From Bradyrhizobium manausense (GTDB lineage Bacteria > Pseudomonadota > Alphaproteobacteria > Rhizobiales > Xanthobacteraceae): a DNA stretch of 64,000 bases. Every line of letters starts with the position of its first letter. Position 1 is the first letter of the stretch. The stretch lies in contig NZ_JAFCKB010000001.1 in the NCBI RefSeq assembly GCF_018130615.1, positions 620,001-684,000 of the forward strand, read 5' to 3'. The notes beneath the pieces are model-generated. The model saw only the letters and a program-made list of their open reading frames with translations. It did no database searches and was not told the DNA's origin. Both the position numbers and the translations under genes were made by a program. This document shows, one piece after another, positions 61,778 through 64,000 of this stretch.

Positions 61778-61957
61778 ATGGCCGAACCGCTGGACGACTA
61801 TATCGACGCCGTATCGAAAGCGCTGGCGCTGCCGGTCGAGGAGGCCTGGCGGCCCGCGGTGCGCGCCAACCTCGAAGTGTCGCTGCGGCTCGCCCGCCTC
61901 GTCGACGAATTCGCGCTGCCGGACGAGACCGAGCCGGCGCCGATCTTCACGGCCTGA
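61778..61957 (+). CDS. hpxX: DUF4089 small protein (GatC-like, AtzG/HpxX type)
   Basis: A 59-residue protein, MAEPLDDYIDAVSKALAL at the start, with conserved EEAWRPAVRANLEVSLRLARLV (core RPAVRANLE) and a tail with PAPIF. It matches AtzG/HpxX, a GatC-like accessory that wraps around and stabilises the AtzE-type amidase. It is seven bases upstream of that amidase gene, which is the standard order. ATG chosen over a GTG one codon earlier. Small size makes it easy to miss, but context leaves little doubt. Confidence 0.85.
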   Translation: MAEPLDDYIDAVSKALALPVEEAWRPAVRANLEVSLRLARLVDEFALPDETEPAPIFTA

Positions 61958-61964
61958 TGCTGCC

Positions 61965-63359
61965 ATGACCACCAAGCCAGAGATGACGGCCGCCGAGATC
62001 GCGAGTGCGGTCGCGGGCCGCAAGATGTCCGCGCTCGATGCCACGGACGCCGCGCTTGCGCGTATCAAGCAGCACGACGGTGTTCTCAATTGCTTCACCG
62101 ACGTCACCGCCGAGCGCGCCCGTGCCAAGGCGCGCGCGATCGACGCCGACATCGCCGCCGGCAAAGAGGTCGGCCCGCTCGCTGGCGTGCCCTTCGCGGT
62201 GAAGAACCTGTTCGATGTCGCTGGCCTGCCGACGCGGGCGGGCTCGAAGATCAACCGCGACCTCGCGCCGTCCAAGCGCGATGCCACGCTGATCGAGCGC
62301 ATGGAAGCGGCCGGCGCCGTGCTGGTCGGTGCGCTCAACATGGGCGAATACGCCTACGATTTTACGGGCGAGAACGTCCATGACGGTCCCTCGCGCAATC
62401 CGCATGATACCACGCGCATGACCGGCGGCTCCTCCGGCGGTTCGGGCAGTGCCGTCGGTGGCGCGCTGGTGCCGATCGCGCTCGGCTCGGACACCAATGG
62501 CTCGATCCGCGTTCCGTCCTCCTTTTGCGGCATCTTTGGCTTGAAGCCGACCTATGGCCGGCTGTCCCGCGCGCGCTCGTTCCCGTTCGTCGCGAGCCTC
62601 GATCATCTCGGCCCGTTCGCACGCTCCGTCACCGATCTCGCGCTTGCCTATGACGCGATGCAGGGACCCGACGCCGACGATGGCGCCTGCACGACGCGCG
62701 GACTGGACCCGACGCTGCCGCTCATCGCGAATCCGATCTCGGACCTGCGCATTGCGGTCGCGGGTGGGTATTTCCAGAAGAACGTGTTCCCGGAAGCGGT
62801 CGAAGCCGTCAGCCGCGTCGCCAAGGCGCTCGGCGCGACAAGGGTCGTCGACGTGCCCGAAGCCTCGCGCGCTCGCGCGGCGGCCTATATCATCACCACC
62901 ACCGAAGGCGCCTCGCTGCATCTCGATCGCCTGCGCAAGCGCCCGAACGATTTCGATCCGGCGGTGCGCGACCGGTTGATCGCGGGCGCCATGGTTCCGG
63001 CGCCGCTGGTCGATCGCGCGCAAAAATTCCGCCGCTGGTATCGTGCGCAGCTTGCCGAGATCTTCAAGTCGATCGACGTACTGCTCGCGCCCGCGACGCC
63101 CTGCACCGCGCCGAAGCTCGGCCAGGTCAACTTCAATCTCGATGGCGTCGAGCTGCCGGTGCGCGCCAATATCGGCATCCACACCCAGCCGATCTCGTTC
63201 ATCGGCCTGCCCGTGGTCGCGGTGCCGGTGCCGCTCGAGCCGCTGCCGATCGGCGTGCAGATCATCTGTGCGCCCTGGCGCGAGGACATCGCGTTGCGCG
63301 TCGCGTACGCATTGGAACAGATGGGCGTGGCATCCGCGCCATCGCCAAGGGGACTCTAA
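61965..63359 (+). CDS. hpxY: AtzE/HpxY-family amidohydrolase (amidase signature enzyme)
   Basis: A 464-residue amidase with the Ser-cisSer-Lys triad: K80 in VPFAVKNLFDV, S156 in TGGSSGGSGSAV, and S180 in GSDTNGSIRVP. Other AtzE-family marks are ALNMGEYAYDFTGEN and VPVPLEPLPIGVQII. AtzE, with AtzG, hydrolyses 1-carboxybiuret in cyanuric acid breakdown. HpxY is the counterpart in the oxalurate branch of purine breakdown in Klebsiella. No cyanuric acid hydrolase is present in the window, so the ureide/oxalurate role fits better. The DUF4089 gene upstream and the HpxZ-type gene 12 bases downstream complete the unit. Confidence 0.88.
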   Translation: MTTKPEMTAAEIASAVAGRKMSALDATDAALARIKQHDGVLNCFTDVTAERARAKARAIDADIAAGKEVGPLAGVPFAVKNLFDVAGLPTRAGSKINRDLAPSKRDATLIERMEAAGAVLVGALNMGEYAYDFTGENVHDGPSRNPHDTTRMTGGSSGGSGSAVGGALVPIALGSDTNGSIRVPSSFCGIFGLKPTYGRLSRARSFPFVASLDHLGPFARSVTDLALAYDAMQGPDADDGACTTRGLDPTLPLIANPISDLRIAVAGGYFQKNVFPEAVEAVSRVAKALGATRVVDVPEASRARAAAYIITTTEGASLHLDRLRKRPNDFDPAVRDRLIAGAMVPAPLVDRAQKFRRWYRAQLAEIFKSIDVLLAPATPCTAPKLGQVNFNLDGVELPVRANIGIHTQPISFIGLPVVAVPVPLEPLPIGVQIICAPWREDIALRVAYALEQMGVASAPSPRGL

Positions 63360-63371
63360 GAGGAATCCAAA

Positions 63372-63764
63372 ATGGAGATCGATCTCCCCGACGTGATCGC
63401 GGAAGTCACAGCCGCGTTCGAGCGCTATGAGCGGGCCCTCGTCAGCAACGACGTCGCCGTGCTCGGTGAACTCTTTCGCAACGACCCCCGCACGCTGCGC
63501 TACGGCATTGGCGAGAACCTCTACGGATATGAGGCGATCTCCGGCTTCCGCGCGGGCCGTTCGCCGGTCGGCCTCAATCGTCGCACCGCGAAGACGGTGA
63601 TCTCCAGCTATGGCCGCGATACGGCCGTGGCCTCCACGCTGTTCTATCGCGACACGGCGCCCGGCAAGGTCGGCCGCCAGATGCAGACCTGGATTCGCTT
63701 CCCGGAGGGCTGGCGCGTTGTCGCTGCCCATGTCAGCATCATCGACGAGTCGAAAGAGACCTGA
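63372..63764 (+). CDS. hpxZ: HpxZ/AtzH-family protein (DUF3225, SnoaL-like fold)
   Basis: A 130-residue protein with the family text [22 protein letters not shown] (core [11 protein letters not shown]), [17 protein letters not shown] (core [11 protein letters not shown]), [13 protein letters not shown] and [22 protein letters not shown] (core [10 protein letters not shown]). The fold is NTF2/SnoaL-like. AtzH has been described as a 1,3-dicarboxyurea decarboxylase acting after AtzE-AtzG; HpxZ belongs to oxalurate catabolism. It follows the amidase gene by 12 bases with AGAGGAATCC upstream. Its presence strongly supports the AtzE/HpxY assignment next door. Confidence 0.87.
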   Translation: MEIDLPDVIAEVTAAFERYERALVSNDVAVLGELFRNDPRTLRYGIGENLYGYEAISGFRAGRSPVGLNRRTAKTVISSYGRDTAVASTLFYRDTAPGKVGRQMQTWIRFPEGWRVVAAHVSIIDESKET

Positions 63765-63768
63765 CCGT

Positions 63769-64000
63769 ATGACGCTTGACGATTTTCCGCCCGGGATACT
63801 GCCGGCCGAGCCGGTGGTGCCACGGGTCGACCGGGCGCAGCCGAGCATGCACAAGGTCACGCGCGCCGAGGAGCTGCGGCTTCAGCTCGCCGACGAGATC
63901 GTGCGTGGAACCCTGGCCCCCGGCGCGCCGCTGGACGAGACCGACATCGCGCGCCGCTTCAGCGTGTCGCGGACCCCGGTGCGCGAGGCGCTGCGGCAAC
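63769..64000 (+). CDS. GntR-family (FadR-type) transcriptional regulator, 5' part
   Basis: 77 codons to the window edge. After a proline-rich N-terminus (MTLDDFPPGILPAEPVVPR) comes the winged helix-turn-helix: EELRLQLADEIVRGTLAPGAPLDETDIARRF with key LADEIVRGTLAPG, then SVSRTPVREALRQ. This is the standard GntR DNA-binding head. It begins four bases after the hpxZ-type stop, so it is in the same transcript and is likely to control it in response to the substrate. The effector domain, which would define the subfamily, is outside the window. Confidence 0.9.
   Translation, partial: MTLDDFPPGILPAEPVVPRVDRAQPSMHKVTRAEELRLQLADEIVRGTLAPGAPLDETDIARRFSVSRTPVREALRQ

Overview
The window reads as a chromosomal segment of a GC-rich alphaproteobacterium, most likely Bradyrhizobium or a close relative in the Nitrobacteraceae. 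The grounds are the codon use, many periplasmic solute-binding proteins, a Sox cluster, paired acyl-CoA dehydrogenases, and dense intergenic palindromic repeats of the kinds common in that group (GTCGTCCCGG.., CTCCCTCCCCCGC.., GCATGATCCGGAAAA.., AAAGCGTTTTC..). This assignment is by inspection only. I saw no rRNA, tRNA, CRISPR array, prophage or transposase.

Layout. 1-3.0 kb: the end of an acyl-CoA carboxylase carboxyltransferase gene and the biotin-carrying subunit. 3.0-8.6 kb (minus): a complete five-gene peptide/nickel-type ABC importer. 9.0-11.7 kb (minus): an acyl-CoA ligase and an iron-dependent alcohol dehydrogenase. 12.1-16.4 kb (plus): an RND efflux pair. 16.7-22.6 kb: a lone amino-acid/amide-type binding protein, a MAPEG protein, and an ABC exporter with an AttH/CrtC-type lipocalin protein. 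22.7-25.4 kb: two MFS transporters. 26.0-31.9 kb (minus): sulfur oxidation, with a persulfide-dioxygenase/rhodanese fusion, a DsrE-like protein and soxXYZA-(soxK-like)-soxB, without soxCD. 32-43.5 kb: a methyltransferase, an S9 peptidase, two MFS carriers, VOC and carboxymuconolactone-decarboxylase-family proteins, two acyl-CoA dehydrogenases, an amino-acid binding protein and an L,D-transpeptidase. 43.7-46.1 kb: a membrane protein, thioredoxin and CcdA. 46.4-47.1 kb: an ECF sigma factor with repeated GTTTCGTCG motifs on both sides. 47.5-53.1 kb (minus): a signalling operon of a DctP-type binding protein, a membrane histidine kinase, a REC-DUF3369-kinase and an OmpR-type regulator. 53.3-55.9 kb: a lone UgpB-type binding protein and a phosphotransferase.

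56.0-64 kb (plus) is the most interesting stretch. A close match to the sigma-54 consensus precedes a peptide-type ABC importer whose two ATPases are fused. It is followed by a DUF4089/GatC-like small protein, an AtzE-family amidase, an HpxZ/AtzH-family protein and the start of a GntR regulator. Together this looks like a nitrogen-controlled operon for taking up and hydrolysing a ureide, oxalurate or carboxybiuret-like compound. Within it, the linker between the fused ATPase domains is encoded by an intergenic-type repeat read in frame, and a 30-codon open frame with a strong ribosome-binding site is coupled by overlapping stop/start codons to the genes on either side.
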